15,221 bases of DNA from Moraxella bovis (lineage in GTDB: Bacteria > Pseudomonadota > Gammaproteobacteria > Pseudomonadales > Moraxellaceae). Position 1 is the first letter of the stretch; every line of letters begins with the position of its first letter. Location: contig NZ_MUXV01000019.1 of the NCBI RefSeq assembly GCF_002014975.1, positions 1-15,221 of the forward strand. The letters run 5' to 3'. The notes below the pieces were generated by a model. The model made no database searches and had not been told where the DNA came from. It worked only from the letters and a program-made list of their open reading frames with translations. Shown here piece after piece: positions 14,769 to 15,221 of this stretch. Position numbers and translations under genes: made by a program.

Positions 14769-14963
14769 ATGACTGAAAAACAGCGTCTAATGTTTGCCAA
14801 AAAACTGGCAAATCTACCAGAATTGGGCAGTTATGCCCCTGTCGGAGCTAGTACTGATGAGTTTGCAAACAAAATCGCTGATGAACTGCTAGACCCTACC
14901 AAATCTGAGTTTTATAAGACTTTTTTGAGTAGGGTGGGGTTTAATATACAAGATTATTGGTGA
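14769..14963 (+). CDS. Module copy 3, intact short frame
   Basis: A 64-residue frame starting MTEKQRLMFAKKLANLPELG and containing YAPVGASTDEF, ANKIADELLDPTKSEFYK and the end FNIQDYW. It is the only one of the three copies with both its start and its frame whole. No ribosome site precedes ATG 14769, and similarity with copy 1 extends upstream of it (24 of 25 bases over 14747-14771), so the true product may have been longer. It is soluble, with predicted helices and no membrane segment. The family is not recognised. It faces the membrane-protein fragment at 14974-15156, as copy 1 faces its small membrane gene. Confidence 0.5.
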   Translation: MTEKQRLMFAKKLANLPELGSYAPVGASTDEFANKIADELLDPTKSEFYKTFLSRVGFNIQDYW

Positions 14964-14973
14964 AGTTTTTATA

Positions 14974-15156
14974 TCATAGTAAGCTATTACTCAAGATTAT
15001 AAATATAAAACTAGATACTATAAAGACAGTTAGTGGAATTAGTTTATTCCATTTTAGGGGGTAAATAGCTGATATACTTGGCTGATATGGAAAATAGTAA
15101 ACAGTTACTAATTCTTTCTTGGCTAAACTTTCAACATCACTAAGGTTTCTACGCAT
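14974..15156 (-). pseudogene. C-terminal fragment of a membrane protein, DUF3592-like
   Basis: A 60-codon frame. VTVYYFPYQPSISAIYPLKW (17-36) resembles the VYY-P--P segment near the end of DUF3592 proteins. A single C-terminal helix follows (LIPLTVFIVSSFIFIILSNS). No ribosome site precedes ATG 15156, and the frame is closed by a TGA 27 bases upstream of that ATG. A different frame upstream (15159-15221) encodes a helix-like stretch, FLVFVTAYFLNHCQF, which may be the protein's first helix in another frame. The gene runs to the window's edge, so its front cannot be judged. Confidence 0.35.
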
Positions 15157-15221
15157 TACATCATTAAATAAATTGGCAGTGGTTCAAAAAGTATGCTGTA
15201 ACAAAAACTAAAAAGACAACT

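Overview
The window looks like a chromosome segment of a gammaproteobacterium of the Moraxellaceae, most likely Moraxella. This rests on the character of the encoded Ddc, LpxB, RecJ, QueE and DapD proteins, the AT-rich intergenic DNA, and two seven-iron-type ferredoxin and diaminobutyrate genes typical of that family. The species cannot be fixed by eye. About 9.7 kb is intact, ordinary chromosomal coding sequence. The rest is short accessory DNA, much of it decayed.

Layout, left to right. (1) 1-1673: ddc, L-2,4-diaminobutyrate decarboxylase, with an extended -10 promoter and a strong two-way terminator. (2) 1693-3830: a broken small exported-protein gene (-), an intact DUF72/YecE gene (+), a zinc-ribbon membrane-protein gene broken by two lesions (-), and an XRE-type regulator (+) preceded by two palindromic operators and cut short by a frameshift in a T8 run. 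(3) 3839-7434, all on the minus strand: a FabR-like TetR regulator with its own promoter and inverted repeat, lpxB (lipid A disaccharide synthase), a 7Fe ferredoxin that probably heads an operon with lpxB, a 475-base non-coding gap, and a DUF697/EcsC-like protein. (4) 7591-10394: recJ (+) and queE (-), convergent on a shared terminator. (5) 10682-11686 and 13704 to the right edge: a patchy AT-rich accessory zone that brackets dapD and an alpha/beta hydrolase gene.

The accessory zone is the most interesting part. It holds three diverged copies of a roughly 46-60 residue module (core motif YAPVGAS...ANKIADELLDPTKSEFYK), all on the plus strand. Each copy faces minus-strand genes for tiny membrane proteins. 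Next to copy 1 is a 179-residue fragment carrying a GYIIIDP-TG-GAY-GG-NGG motif that I associate with the pre-toxin part of polymorphic secreted toxins. It is followed by hydrophobic helices and overlaps, by ATGA, a newly noticed 50-residue two-helix protein. That is the classic arrangement of a toxin tail and its immunity protein. A second pair of hydrophobic tail plus small membrane protein lies at 14366-14753, and further broken small membrane genes lie at 13967-14210 and 14974-15156. I read the zone as an eroded array of orphan toxin-tail/immunity cassettes, each ended by the same reverse-oriented module.

Frameshifts, often in homopolymers, affect at least five small accessory genes here but none of the ten long housekeeping genes. 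This argues for real decay, or on/off slippage, rather than uniform sequencing error.

Four genes (ddc, recJ, queE, dapD) share the extended -10 sequence TGCTA(A/G)AAT.
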